A stretch of 47,091 bases of DNA, from contig DAJQ01000019.1 of the NCBI GenBank assembly GCA_002496395.1, forward strand, positions 7,735 through 54,825. The letters are read 5' to 3'. Positions 1 through 8,226 of the stretch are shown here, one piece after another. A program made the position numbers and the translations under genes. The notes beneath the pieces were generated by a model. That model was given only the letters and a program-made list of their open reading frames with translations, was not told the DNA's origin and made no database searches. How positions within the stretch are numbered: position 1 is the first letter of the stretch; the number at the start of each line of letters is the position of its first letter. This DNA is from Methanocorpusculaceae archaeon UBA456. GTDB taxonomy: Archaea; Halobacteriota; Methanomicrobia; Methanomicrobiales; Methanocorpusculaceae.

Positions 1-202
1 CCAGCCCAATGCCGAACTGAGCTTAAATGGCATTACCGCCCCCGAAGAGCTCCGTGAACTGATCATGAGATATGTCAGATCCGGCCCTGCCATCGCAACC
101 GAATCCGGCGGTGAAACCGCAGTACCACGATCAACAGATCCCGTCCTCGATGAACTGCGCCGGATCAGATCAGTCCTTGAAGAGATCGAGAAGAAGAGCT
201 GA
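1..202 (+). CDS. C-terminal fragment of a bacterial-PH-like (bPH2) domain protein
   Basis: An open frame enters from the left edge and stops with TGA at 200-202, directly before the ATG of the next gene. The visible 66 residues hold NAELSLNGITAPEELREL, which resembles the closing beta-strand and helix of bPH2 (DUF304-type) domains, where a similar stretch ends in a PEEVRELI-like helix. A variable linker and a charged helical tail (DELRRIRSVLEEIEKKS) follow. bPH2 proteins are usually small and often membrane-associated; no function can be given here. Because the stop touches the next start, it is probably co-transcribed with the heme genes downstream. The family call rests on a short match and could be wrong; the start lies outside the window. 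Confidence 0.5.
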   Translation, partial: QPNAELSLNGITAPEELRELIMRYVRSGPAIATESGGETAVPRSTDPVLDELRRIRSVLEEIEKKS

Positions 203-1294
203 ATGTCCACCCATAATCTTCATGGGAGAGAGCCGGGTCCTCCCCGCCTCATATCATGGAACATCACCCTCCGCTGCCCGCTGAAATGTGCCCACTGCTA
301 TGTGGATGCTGGAAATAACGAGCTGGAAGGCGTCCTCACCACAGACGAGGCAAAGGAAGTAATCGATCAGATCGCGGACGTCGGCAGTCCCATCCTTGTC
401 CTGAGCGGAGGCGAACCCCTGCTCCGGGAGGATATCTGCGAGATTGCAGCATATGGCACAGAAAAAGGGCTCAGGATGGTGATGGGCACCTCCGGATACT
501 ACCTTGACGAAGAGATGGCACTCCGCCTGAAAGAGGCGGGAATAAAAGCAGTTGCAATCAGCCTCGACTCGACCGACCCCGCCATCCATGACGCGTTCCG
601 TGGGGTGGAGGGGGCATGGGAGCGGGCGGTGCATGCAATTGATGCATGCAATGCAGCAAAAATCCCGGTACAGATCAATATGACGGTGGTCAGGCCGGTG
701 ATCGGGGATGTCGAATCTGTCATTACCTTTGGCGTCGGGAAAGGGGTGACGGATTACCACCTCTTCTTCCCGGTCAGAACCGGCCGGGGCGAGGGAATGA
801 GCCTCAGCACACCGGAAGAATATGAAGGGATCATCCGTGAGGTCCTGACAAGGTACCGGGACAGCAGACTGAATATCCGGCCGACCTGTGCCCCGCAGTT
901 CAGGAGGATTGCTGATGATCTCGGTATAGAGAACCCGCAGTGGGGGCGGGGGTGCCTTGCCGGGATCACGTACTGCCGGATTTATGCAACCGGCGAGGTG
1001 ACTCCGTGCCCATATCTGCCAGTATCAGTAGGAAACCTGAAAAAGATGAGATTTACAGATATCTGGTATGGATCAGCACTCTTCACAAAACTCCGGAACC
1101 TGGACAATATCTCGGGAAAATGCGGCCGCTGCACCTATAAGGTCGCCTGTGGCGGGTGCCGTGCCCGTGCATACCAGAACCTCGCTTCCTCACCACGATG
1201 GTGTGACGGGCTCGCCGAACCACAACGCTACTCCGAAGAGATATTCGCAGAGGATCCCTGGTGTTCATACCAGCCGCAAGAGGTGATACCATAA
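203..1294 (+). CDS. ahbD: AhbD-like heme synthase (radical SAM, SPASM-type)
   Basis: AhbD carries out the last step of the siroheme-dependent heme route, oxidative decarboxylation of two propionate side chains of Fe-coproporphyrin III. The protein has the radical SAM cluster motif CPLKCAHC (C25, C29, C32) and a GGEP motif near residue 70. A C-terminal auxiliary-cluster region contains many cysteines: C251 and C258 (RGCLAGITYC), C269 (GEVTPCPYLP), then CGRC and ACGGC around 307-319, and C354 in EDPWC. The GEVTPCPYLP and EDPWC patterns are what I associate with AhbD rather than AhbC. It is the first of four overlapping ahb genes. The next start (GTG 1261) lies inside its last 34 bases. Length of 363 residues fits the family. 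A related nitrite-reductase d1-heme enzyme (NirJ) is the main alternative, less likely with AhbC present. Confidence 0.85.
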   Translation: MSTHNLHGREPGPPRLISWNITLRCPLKCAHCYVDAGNNELEGVLTTDEAKEVIDQIADVGSPILVLSGGEPLLREDICEIAAYGTEKGLRMVMGTSGYYLDEEMALRLKEAGIKAVAISLDSTDPAIHDAFRGVEGAWERAVHAIDACNAAKIPVQINMTVVRPVIGDVESVITFGVGKGVTDYHLFFPVRTGRGEGMSLSTPEEYEGIIREVLTRYRDSRLNIRPTCAPQFRRIADDLGIENPQWGRGCLAGITYCRIYATGEVTPCPYLPVSVGNLKKMRFTDIWYGSALFTKLRNLDNISGKCGRCTYKVACGGCRARAYQNLASSPRWCDGLAEPQRYSEEIFAEDPWCSYQPQEVIP

Positions 1295-1791
1295 CAACAC
1301 AGACCGAGATTGATCCAATAGATCTCCGCCTCCTTGATGCCCTTCAGGATGATCTTCCCCTCGTTCCCCGCCCCTGGAAGGATATCGGAGTTCAGATCGG
1401 CCTCAGCGAAAGGGAGTGCCTGCAGCGAATCTCCCGCCTGAAAGAATCGGGGATCATCAGGAATATCTCACCAGTCCTTGAATCCCGTAGATTCGGCCTG
1501 AATGCAGGATCGCTCATCGCATTTCATGTTCCAGACAGTTCGATACATGAAGTTGCCGGGATCATCAACAGCTACCCTGAAGTCTCCCACAACTACCGTC
1601 GTGATCACCACTACTCCATCTGGTTCACCATCGCCGGAGGAACAGAGGAAGAGATCGAATCCACACTTTCAGATATTCAGAAGAGAACCGGTATTTCGGA
1701 CGAGGATATGATCAGCCTTCCAACCATCAGATCGTACAAGATCGATGTCAGGTTCAGGTGCATCCCGGAGGGATCAGATGGACGAGACTGA
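1261..1791 (+). CDS. ahbA: siroheme decarboxylase subunit, AhbA type
   Basis: This is an Lrp/AsnC-like protein that, in this gene context, acts as one subunit of siroheme decarboxylase, which converts siroheme to 12,18-didecarboxysiroheme. An N-terminal helix-turn-helix-like part (DLRLLDALQ to SRLKESGIIRN) is followed by a ferredoxin-like fold. That fold contains SHNYRRDHHYSIWFT at about residues 108-122, the histidine-rich stretch typical of this enzyme family and absent from true Lrp regulators. The only reasonable start in frame is GTG 1261, preceded by AGAGGA at a six-base gap, which makes it overlap ahbD by 34 bases. The AhbA versus AhbB assignment of the two neighbouring decarboxylase genes is by resemblance of this motif and is less certain than the family call. 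Confidence 0.8.
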   Translation: MFIPAARGDTITTQTEIDPIDLRLLDALQDDLPLVPRPWKDIGVQIGLSERECLQRISRLKESGIIRNISPVLESRRFGLNAGSLIAFHVPDSSIHEVAGIINSYPEVSHNYRRDHHYSIWFTIAGGTEEEIESTLSDIQKRTGISDEDMISLPTIRSYKIDVRFRCIPEGSDGRD

Positions 1792-2260
1792 CCGTGCAAT
1801 CCTGAGAGAACTTGAACAAGGCCTCCCCCTGGTGCAGCAGCCATTTGCTGAGATCGGAGTCCGCCTTGGCATCCCTGAGGAGGAGATCCTAACCCGCATC
1901 CGGAAGATGAAAGAGAGAGGGATCATCAGAAAGATCCGGGCACGGATCAACCAGCGGGATATCGGCATTTCAGCAAACGCCCTCGTCGCCTGGAATATGC
2001 CGGATGGGTGGGACGGGTTCTCGAGGCTCGCAGATCTTCCCGGAGTATCACATTGCTACCTGAGAAGGCCGGTTCCCGGAAAATGGGAGTACTCTGTCTA
2101 TACCGTTCATCATAACCGTACAGAAAGCGAAGTATATTCCATTGTGAGCCAGTTTGCCGCGGAGGAAGGAATCTGCGACTACCAGGTGCTCTTCAGTACC
2201 GAAGAGTTAAAGCGTGTCCCGGCAGTCCGGATCGATCAGACAGGAGAGAGAACCAGATGA
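1778..2260 (+). CDS. ahbB: siroheme decarboxylase subunit, AhbB type
   Basis: Second Lrp-like siroheme decarboxylase subunit, expected to form a heterodimer with the preceding gene product. It starts MDETDRAILRELEQGLPLV, with the same winged-helix layout as its neighbour. It carries SHCYLRRPVPGKWEYSVYT at about residues 87-105 in place of the SHNYRRDHHYSIWF stretch, the kind of difference seen between the two subunits. The upstream ATG 1745 is in frame, but ATG 1778 has a strong Shine-Dalgarno (GGAGGGATC just upstream) and gives the usual MDETD start, so it is preferred. It overlaps the end of ahbA by 14 bases, and its stop overlaps the ahbC start as ATGA. Length is 160 residues. Subunit naming could be swapped with the previous gene. 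Confidence 0.8.
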   Translation: MDETDRAILRELEQGLPLVQQPFAEIGVRLGIPEEEILTRIRKMKERGIIRKIRARINQRDIGISANALVAWNMPDGWDGFSRLADLPGVSHCYLRRPVPGKWEYSVYTVHHNRTESEVYSIVSQFAAEEGICDYQVLFSTEELKRVPAVRIDQTGERTR

Positions 2261-3468
2261 ACCGGATCACCCAGTGCCTCCATGGAAAAGGGACAATCAG
2301 CGGAATGATGCACCAGAAGAAGAATGGAGGGAACGGGTCCCGTGGAGAATACCTCGCCTATGCAGCCGAATACCGGCCGATCATCTTCTGGAACCTGACG
2401 AACCGCTGCAATCTGAACTGTATCCACTGCTATAATCGTTCAGGACCCGCAAATGGCACAAATAATGAGCTTACGACTGAAGAGGCACTCGCACTCATCG
2501 ATGACCTTGCTGAGATGGGAGTGCCTTTGATCCTCTTCACCGGCGGCGAGCCGCTCCTCAGGGAAGATATCTGGACACTGGCAGATCATGCCCGGACAAG
2601 AGGCATCATGACTGCCCTCTCGACAAACGGCACCCTGATCACACCAGATGTTGCCGAGCAGATCAAGGCGTGTGGTATCGGCTATGCTGGCATATCGCTT
2701 GATGGTGCGACTGCACAAACCCACAACAGGTTCCGGGGAAGACCTGATGCATTTGAACGATCCATCGCTGCGTTTGCGCATTGCAGGGAGGCGGGTATCA
2801 AGTGTGGTGTCCGGGTGACGCTGACGAGAGAGAACTATGCCGAACTCCCCTCACTCATCGATCTCGCAGAAGCAATCGGAGCATCCCGGTTCTGCCTCTA
2901 CTGGCTCGTCCCAAGCGGCCGGGGTATAGATGCATACACACGGCTCCAGCTCTCCGGTGATGAGGTGAATGATACGCTCACGCTCCTCTACAGGCGGGCA
3001 GAAGCAACAGATCCAAAGAAGATGGAATTTCTCACCGTCGATTCGCCCCAGGATGCAATCCATCTTCTCGCTGCGATGAAACGCGACAATGCAGCAGATC
3101 GGGCCGAGGCAGAAGAGCTCGTTGCATCACTGAAAGGCGGATGCAGTGCCGGGACACGGGTTGCCAATATCGATCATCAGGGGAATGTCTACCCCTGCCA
3201 GTTTGCACAGGCAGAAGAACTCCGGATTGGCTCAGTCAGGGACCGGCCGTTCTCTCAGATCTGGGAACAAACGAATCATCCGGTTCTCTCGATCTTCAGG
3301 GAGAGAACACCTGTATTCACCGGAAAATGTGGAGATTGCCGGCATATCAGTCTCTGCGGAGGCGGATGCAGGGTACGGGCGCTCAGGCTCTCCGGTGACA
3401 TCCATGCAGAAGACCCCTTCTGTTTTGTATATAGAGATCATGAGATCTCTCCTTTTAACCACCGGTGA
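2257..3468 (+). CDS. ahbC: AhbC-like 12,18-didecarboxysiroheme deacetylase (radical SAM)
   Basis: AhbC removes the two acetate side chains of didecarboxysiroheme to give Fe-coproporphyrin III, the substrate of AhbD. The protein shows FWNLTNRCNLNCIHCYN with the radical SAM cysteines C51, C55 and C58, and GGEP at 96-99. Its SPASM-like C-terminus has CSAGTRVANID (C296), GNVYPCQFA (C314), CGDC and CGGGC (358-371) and a last cysteine in EDPFC (C389). The CSAGTR...GNVYPCQF pattern and the leader ahead of the radical SAM domain fit AhbC better than AhbD. The ATG overlaps the ahbB stop as ATGA. With the three preceding genes, the complete set from siroheme to heme is present. Siroheme synthesis genes are not in the window. 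Confidence 0.85.
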   Translation: MNRITQCLHGKGTISGMMHQKKNGGNGSRGEYLAYAAEYRPIIFWNLTNRCNLNCIHCYNRSGPANGTNNELTTEEALALIDDLAEMGVPLILFTGGEPLLREDIWTLADHARTRGIMTALSTNGTLITPDVAEQIKACGIGYAGISLDGATAQTHNRFRGRPDAFERSIAAFAHCREAGIKCGVRVTLTRENYAELPSLIDLAEAIGASRFCLYWLVPSGRGIDAYTRLQLSGDEVNDTLTLLYRRAEATDPKKMEFLTVDSPQDAIHLLAAMKRDNAADRAEAEELVASLKGGCSAGTRVANIDHQGNVYPCQFAQAEELRIGSVRDRPFSQIWEQTNHPVLSIFRERTPVFTGKCGDCRHISLCGGGCRVRALRLSGDIHAEDPFCFVYRDHEISPFNHR

Positions 3469-3515
3469 CCAGATGAAAAGAGAGGGGTTTTATTCATCTG
3501 CTACAGATATTCTTC

Positions 3516-4184
3516 ATGGCAGAACGCACATACCCGGGAGTATGTCTGGTAGACGGTACAGAGACTACAAAGAGGAAAGCAAAAAACGACATTAAAAAAA
3601 GCCTCACCAAAGAGCGGGGGCAGGATCAGGAAGCAGCAAGCTGGCTTGTCCAGTTTTCAGGCAAATACCGGCCTCAATACTGGATTGTCCTCCTGATTGA
3701 GAAGGACGCTACATTAAAAGCAATCGATTCAAAATTGAGATCCCTCTGGCTTGAATGCTGCGGGCACCTCTCGCAGTTCACCATCTATGGACATAAATTC
3801 CAATCAAATCCCGATAGAAACTACGGCGACGATGAAGAAGGCATGGATATCAGCGTAGAGAGCCTCTTCCGGGTTGGTCTTGTGGGCGAACACCTCTATG
3901 ATTTTGGCGACTCCACACATCTCACCTTCAAAGTCTTAGACTTCCTACCGTTTGCTCCTAAAAACAGAAACGGTATCGAACTTGTTGCACAGAACCACCC
4001 ACCAGATATCCGCTGTTCATCATGTGGTGAACCGGCAGATAGAATCTGCCTCGAATGCCTCTATGATAGCGGTGTAGAAGCCTTCTTCTGTGAAGACTGT
4101 TTCGAGGAACATGAATGCGATGAAGATATGTCACTGCCGGTGGTCAACTCACCACGGATTGGGCAGTGTGGGTATGAGGGATAG
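3516..4184 (+). CDS. pRiA4b ORF-3-like / IS1096 TnpR-like protein with zinc-finger tail
   Basis: Residues about 25-150 resemble the plasmid pRiA4b ORF-3 domain: a substrate-free fold with a HLSQFTIYGHKF segment and the hallmark YDFGDSTHLTF. Annotation pipelines often call these IS1096 passenger TnpR-like proteins. The biochemical role is unknown. Residues about 160-205 hold paired cysteines, CSSC, CLEC, CEDC, and then HEC, spaced like a B-box or MYND-type double zinc site. No transposase is nearby, so a mobile-element role is not supported. A TATA-like TTTATTC at about 3490 sits 26 bases before the ATG and there is no Shine-Dalgarno site, so a leaderless transcript is likely. Confidence 0.7.
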   Translation: MAERTYPGVCLVDGTETTKRKAKNDIKKSLTKERGQDQEAASWLVQFSGKYRPQYWIVLLIEKDATLKAIDSKLRSLWLECCGHLSQFTIYGHKFQSNPDRNYGDDEEGMDISVESLFRVGLVGEHLYDFGDSTHLTFKVLDFLPFAPKNRNGIELVAQNHPPDIRCSSCGEPADRICLECLYDSGVEAFFCEDCFEEHECDEDMSLPVVNSPRIGQCGYEG

Positions 4185-4293
4185 GATCAATACCTCTTCT
4201 TCACCCTTGATCTGAGTCACGCAACCAAATCCGAACGAAAGATTTTCAGATCGGATACCACCTGAAACAAACAGCAGATCTTACCCGGCAGAC

Positions 4294-4968
4294 ATGGCAC
4301 GACTAAATCCAGACAAAACCACGATCCTCTTCTTTGACCTTGAGGCATATGTCCCAAAGCCGCTCAGGAGAGGGCCAAGGATCCCCTCACTCGCCGCAAA
4401 CCCGCACCTTCCGGGCGTGTATCTCCTCGGCGGCGCATTCTGCTGCTGCAACCCGTTCCAGATCAACTCACGGGAGATACAGGTACACTGGATCTGGGAG
4501 TATGAGTCAGAACGGGAGCTCCTGGCGGCAATCTATTCCCTCTTTCAACAGGCATGGGAGACACTTAAAGGGAAAGAGAAGCATGAAGCAGACCTGATTC
4601 TGGCCGGAGTCGGGATCGGGACCTTTGACATCCCCTTCCTCTACTCGCGTGCCCTGATTTGCGAAATCGCATCACCAGAAGATCTCTATGAAACCTTCTG
4701 CTGTTGCCGGGTGCTCGATCTTGCATCAGCCGGGATCGGGTACCTGATGGATCGCCATCCCATTCCTCACCCGGTCACCCATACCGATCTCCTGAAACGG
4801 TTCATCGGCGATGAGACAAAAGCTGGCGGAGGCATTGTCTGGGACATGGTGGATGCCGGTAATAACGGGGCGATTGAAGAAAGAACCGTCCTTGAGGTGC
4901 AGCAGATCATCACCATCTACCAGGCGATGATCACTCTGAACGGTTCAGCTCCCGCCAGACAAACATAA
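4294..4968 (+). CDS. predicted DEDD-type (PolB exonuclease-like) 3'-5' exonuclease fold protein
   Basis: I do not recognise a named family, but the protein reads like an RNase H-fold exonuclease. ILFFDLEAY (D15, E17) matches the ExoI motif DxE. ESERELLAAIYSLFQ followed by ILAGVGIGTFDIPFLYSRA (D112) matches ExoII, which usually reads GyNi..FDiPfL..R. The expected ExoIII stretch near ERTVLEVQQIITIY has glutamates where an aspartate is usual, so catalysis is uncertain. There is an unusual CCCN near residue 50 and FCCCR near 135. The last 38 bases overlap the convergent gene at 4931-5536. Substrate and role are unknown. The fold is inferred from motif spacing only. Confidence 0.5.
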   Translation: MARLNPDKTTILFFDLEAYVPKPLRRGPRIPSLAANPHLPGVYLLGGAFCCCNPFQINSREIQVHWIWEYESERELLAAIYSLFQQAWETLKGKEKHEADLILAGVGIGTFDIPFLYSRALICEIASPEDLYETFCCCRVLDLASAGIGYLMDRHPIPHPVTHTDLLKRFIGDETKAGGGIVWDMVDAGNNGAIEERTVLEVQQIITIYQAMITLNGSAPARQT

Positions 4969-5536
4969 ACCGCTGGATTGCGGTGATGTGGCCGAGGAAG
5001 CCAAAGAGGAGGAGCATGATCCCAAGGTACGTCCATGAGAAAATTCCTGCCGGGAGAAGAATGTCCGCAATCCCGGCAAGCAGGATCAGCACCAGCCGGT
5101 CGGCTCTCCCGAGGAGCCCACCATAGTACCGGCCCACACCGACCGCCTGAGCCTGGGTTCCAAGATATGAGGACATCAGCACACCGGTGAGGGCGAAGAC
5201 ACCGACCTCCCAGGAGGCAAATCCTCCTGCAAAGATCCCGATGATGATGATGATATCGGCATATCTATCCAGCACATGATCAAGGAAATCTCCCTTGATG
5301 CCGGCAGAACCGGTTTCTCGGGCAATCGCACCGTCGATCGCATCAAAAAACGCATTCACGGCGACGAAGATGACGCCGAGGCCGATCTCGCGGTACCAGA
5401 ATGCAGCTCCGGCAACCATTGCCGCTATGAGCGCAAGAACCGTGCAGGTATTTGGGGTGAGGCCGAGGCGTATCGAGAGCCGTGCAACCGGGGTTACAAT
5501 CCCGGTCATGTGAGGGCGGAGTTGGTCCAGGGTCAT
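4931..5536 (-). CDS. CDP-alcohol phosphotransferase, probable archaetidylinositol phosphate synthase
   Basis: Integral membrane enzyme of the CDP-alcohol phosphatidyltransferase family, which joins a CDP-activated archaeol lipid to a polar alcohol. The full family signature is present: D65, D68-G69, A72-R73, G82, D86 and D90, inside NAFFDAIDGAIAR and KGDFLDHVLD. Several hydrophobic segments follow. The N-terminus MTLDQLRPHM and the 201-residue length are as I remember for archaeal AIP synthases (myo-inositol-1-phosphate acceptor). Archaetidylglycerol-phosphate synthase is the alternative. The start ATG overlaps the stop of the adenylate kinase gene by two bases, placing it last in the pyrG operon. 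Its 3' end overlaps the convergent exonuclease-like gene. Confidence 0.78.
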   Translation of the reverse strand: MTLDQLRPHMTGIVTPVARLSIRLGLTPNTCTVLALIAAMVAGAAFWYREIGLGVIFVAVNAFFDAIDGAIARETGSAGIKGDFLDHVLDRYADIIIIIGIFAGGFASWEVGVFALTGVLMSSYLGTQAQAVGVGRYYGGLLGRADRLVLILLAGIADILLPAGIFSWTYLGIMLLLFGFLGHITAIQRFMFVWRELNRSE

Positions 5537-6048
5537 GGCATCCGGTTCATGAGATACAGAGACCAGTCACAGGTGCCATGTGAGGGGGAGGCGTCTCCCG
5601 CCCTGACATCCAGAACAAAGTCAGCAACTGTCTCGCTCGTTGTATCTGTCGTCTCGAACTCATAAATCACTTCTGGATCATGGATCTCGAGGGCCTCGAT
5701 CAGGACACTGTCGAGCGCTTCTGCAAGGGCATTCTCTTCGGCTTTTTCAGGAGAATATCCCCGGCCGATCAGCCGATCGACAAGCACATCCGGATCGCAC
5801 CTGAGGATCACCACCCGGTCACAGGGGAGGAGGTGTGCAAGATGGCCTTCCACGACACCGTCAATTGGTTTGAACTCCTCTGCCCATAGCTCTTCGTCGA
5901 TGATCGTGGTATCACGCTCGGGATCCCTTCCGAGACTATAGGGAGTGATTGTGTCGTTGATCCGGACGACATGAACCCCACGCTCCAGAAGGATATTCGC
6001 AACAGTGGTTTTTCCGGTTCCGGGAACTCCGGTTAAGCCGATCATCAT
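5533..6048 (-). CDS. AK6/Fap7-type adenylate kinase
   Basis: Small P-loop NMP kinase of the archaeal AK6 (hCINAP/Fap7) family, which interconverts ATP, AMP and ADP and in homologues also assists small-subunit ribosome maturation. The Walker A motif is GLTGVPGTGKTTV at residues 4-16, preceded by the typical MMIG start. DGVVEGHLAHLLPCDRVVILR and LIGRGYSPEKAEENALAE match the central strands and the lid region of the family. The C-terminus is somewhat longer than usual, with a polar tail after residue 150. The ATG at 6048 overlaps the hisC stop, and its own stop overlaps the downstream lipid-synthesis gene, so all three should be translated from one message. Confidence 0.85.
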   Translation of the reverse strand: MMIGLTGVPGTGKTTVANILLERGVHVVRINDTITPYSLGRDPERDTTIIDEELWAEEFKPIDGVVEGHLAHLLPCDRVVILRCDPDVLVDRLIGRGYSPEKAEENALAEALDSVLIEALEIHDPEVIYEFETTDTTSETVADFVLDVRAGDASPSHGTCDWSLYLMNRMP

Positions 6049-7112
6049 AGTGACACAATCGCAGAGAGGAATCGTTCACATTCCCAGTCAGCCCCGATCG
6101 AAACCCTGATGAAGGTCTCTCCAAGGCCGGGGAAGCTCTCGCATGAACGCACCAGTATACCCTTCTTTGCGAGTGCGTCCATCGCCTCCTTCCCGGTGCG
6201 GGGGGCGACATCGATCATGACGAAGTTCGCACCACCCGGAGCAACCGGATAGGGGATCTCATCATAGAAGCGTCTTCGCCACCGGGTGACATGGGCGATA
6301 TAGCGATCTGCATAGCCTGGATCCGAGAGTGCGCCGACGGCAGCAGCTTCAGAGACCGCATTCAGAGCAAACGGCGTCTCGGCCCGTCTATAACAGGGTT
6401 TGAACCATTCCGGAACAAACGCATACCCGACCCGGAACCCGGCAAGCCCATATACTTTCGACATCGTCCTCCCGATGATCAGGTTCTCATACCGATCCAG
6501 GAGAGGGAGATAATCAAGTCCTGAAAACTCGACATATGCATTGTCAAGGAAGAGGATGCCGTTGATATTCTCGAGTATAGAAGCGATATACTCAACCGGC
6601 GTCACCGTTCCAGTTGGGTTATTCGGGGAACAGATGAAGGAGAGTTTTGCGTCCCGTGCAGCCGCAATGAATGATGTGGCATCAACCTCATATGAGGCAT
6701 TTCTCGGCACATATTCGACCTTTCCTCCCTGTGCGGTGACGGCAAGCCCATAGAAGGAGAAGGTGGGGGAGGAGATAACCACCGAATCACCAGAGGTGAC
6801 GAGCGCCCGGACGACCGTCTCGATGACGCCATCCATCCCCGCACCGGCGACAACCGGATATGAACCATGAACCGATTGGAGTTTCCCGATCAGCTCATCA
6901 TGTGAGGTGCCCGGATAGCGGTTACAGGAGAGGATAGCCTCTGCTGCCGCTGCCTGTGCCGCATCAGAAGGAGGGGAGGGGTTTTCGTTTGAGGCGAGGC
7001 GTGCCACCTCGGAAAATCCGTACTTCGCTCCGATATCCTCTGCCTTTCCGGCAAAGACATATCCCCCGTCCAGAAAGCAGGATCTAACCAAGGACCTCGG
7101 TGAGGGCTTCAT
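6045..7112 (-). CDS. hisC: histidinol-phosphate aminotransferase
   Basis: PLP-dependent fold-type I aminotransferase that makes histidinol phosphate from imidazole-acetol phosphate in histidine synthesis. Key features are LASNENPSPPS at the start of the fold, CSPNNPTGTV (161-170), FLDNAYVEF and the PLP-binding lysine K219 in GRTMSKVYGLAGFRVGY. The frame extends to 7142, but ATG 7112 is preceded by GGAG with a six-base gap and gives the normal 355-residue length. This start lies 29 bases inside the end of argD. hisD is also in this window (25363-26613), but about 18 kb away, so histidine genes are scattered. Confidence 0.9.
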   Translation of the reverse strand: MKPSPRSLVRSCFLDGGYVFAGKAEDIGAKYGFSEVARLASNENPSPPSDAAQAAAAEAILSCNRYPGTSHDELIGKLQSVHGSYPVVAGAGMDGVIETVVRALVTSGDSVVISSPTFSFYGLAVTAQGGKVEYVPRNASYEVDATSFIAAARDAKLSFICSPNNPTGTVTPVEYIASILENINGILFLDNAYVEFSGLDYLPLLDRYENLIIGRTMSKVYGLAGFRVGYAFVPEWFKPCYRRAETPFALNAVSEAAAVGALSDPGYADRYIAHVTRWRRRFYDEIPYPVAPGGANFVMIDVAPRTGKEAMDALAKKGILVRSCESFPGLGETFIRVSIGADWECERFLSAIVSL

Positions 7113-8220
7113 GAACGACTCCTGCGGCACGATCGATCTCACTCTCGGAGATGATCAGGGGTGGGACAAGCCGAAGATTGCCATCTCCGGCACAGTTGAC
7201 CAGCAGACCGCGATCAGCACAGAGCTGCTGAACCTTCGGGCATTCCACTTCACCGACGGTGATGCCGATCATCAGCCCGCATACACGGGGATTCCATTTC
7301 GCAAGTGCTTCGGCAAACCGCTTCCCCTTCCCTGCAATGTCAGGGAGGATCGGCTCAATGACATCCATCGTCGCCATCGAAGCGGCCATCGCAAGAGGAC
7401 CGCCGGCAAAGGTGCTCCCATGCTCGCTCTTCTTGAAAGCAAGACCTTCACGAGCGGCAATTGCCCCCATCGGGAACCCGGATGCGATCCCTTTTGCAAG
7501 CGAGACGATATCGGGCATTACTTTCGTCTGGTGCATTGCAAGCCATGTACCGGTCCTGCCCATGCCGGTCTGCACCTCATCTGCAATGAGGAGTGCATCC
7601 TTCTCATCGCAGATCTCCCTCACACCCTCAATGAACCCTTCAGGCGGGATGATAACCCCGGCTTCACCCTGGATGGGTTCAAGGATGACTGCGGCAGTAT
7701 CGGTGGTGACGACTTTTCTGAGTGCATCCAGATCCCCGTACCCGACAAAACTACACTTGTATCCAAGAGGTTCAAATGGTTCGCGGATCGCAGGCTTGTG
7801 GGTCACAGCAAGCGAGCCGATCGTCCGCCCATGGAATCCGTGGGTAAAGGCGACAGTTTCCTTTCGCTTTGTCGCAACCCGTGCAAGTTTCAGTGCTGCG
7901 TCATTTGCTTCTGCGCCGGAGTTTGAGAAGAATACCTGCGCCATCCTTGTTGCCGTTGCAAGCCGCTCTGCATATTCTGCCTGTCCGGGAACATAGTAGA
8001 GGTTTGAGCAGTGGATCAGCTCCTTTGCCTGGCGGCAGATTGCCTCGACAACATGGTCATGGCAGTGTCCGGTGCTACAGACGGCAATACCTGCCACACA
8101 ATCGAGATACTCACGCCCGTCGGCGTCCCAGACAGTACATCCCTTCCCGCGCCGGATCATCATCGTCCGGGAGAAGGCAGGCATGTAGTACCTGGCATCG
8201 AGGCTCTTGTAATCAGTCAT
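7084..8220 (-). CDS. argD: acetylornithine aminotransferase
   Basis: Class III PLP aminotransferase that converts N-acetylglutamate semialdehyde to N2-acetylornithine in arginine synthesis. The N-terminal region contains YLDCVAGIAV and TGHCH. SNSGAEANDAALKLAR (99-114) marks the cofactor phosphate site, ADEVQTGMGRTG the central strand, and K243 in SLAKGIASGFPMGA is the PLP lysine. The 378-residue length is typical for ArgD. Other class III transaminases such as 4-aminobutyrate aminotransferase are longer and less likely. It lies six bases after guaAb and overlaps hisC, so it belongs to the same minus-strand operon. Confidence 0.88.
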   Translation of the reverse strand: MTDYKSLDARYYMPAFSRTMMIRRGKGCTVWDADGREYLDCVAGIAVCSTGHCHDHVVEAICRQAKELIHCSNLYYVPGQAEYAERLATATRMAQVFFSNSGAEANDAALKLARVATKRKETVAFTHGFHGRTIGSLAVTHKPAIREPFEPLGYKCSFVGYGDLDALRKVVTTDTAAVILEPIQGEAGVIIPPEGFIEGVREICDEKDALLIADEVQTGMGRTGTWLAMHQTKVMPDIVSLAKGIASGFPMGAIAAREGLAFKKSEHGSTFAGGPLAMAASMATMDVIEPILPDIAGKGKRFAEALAKWNPRVCGLMIGITVGEVECPKVQQLCADRGLLVNCAGDGNLRLVPPLIISESEIDRAAGVVHEALTEVLG

Positions 8221-8226
8221 ACGTAT

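Noticed and set aside
1261..2260. The two Lrp-like genes as transcription regulators
   Set aside because: Their position inside the ahb operon and the histidine-rich SHNYRRDHHYSIWF-type stretch point to siroheme decarboxylase subunits.
3516..4184. Insertion sequence, suggested by the IS1096 TnpR-like annotation
   Set aside because: No transposase, terminal inverted repeats or target duplication were seen around it.
7111..7926. A long open frame of 271 codons on the plus strand
   Set aside because: It is antisense to the argD gene, whose protein sequence is clearly conserved. No ribosome site or recognisable protein features support it.
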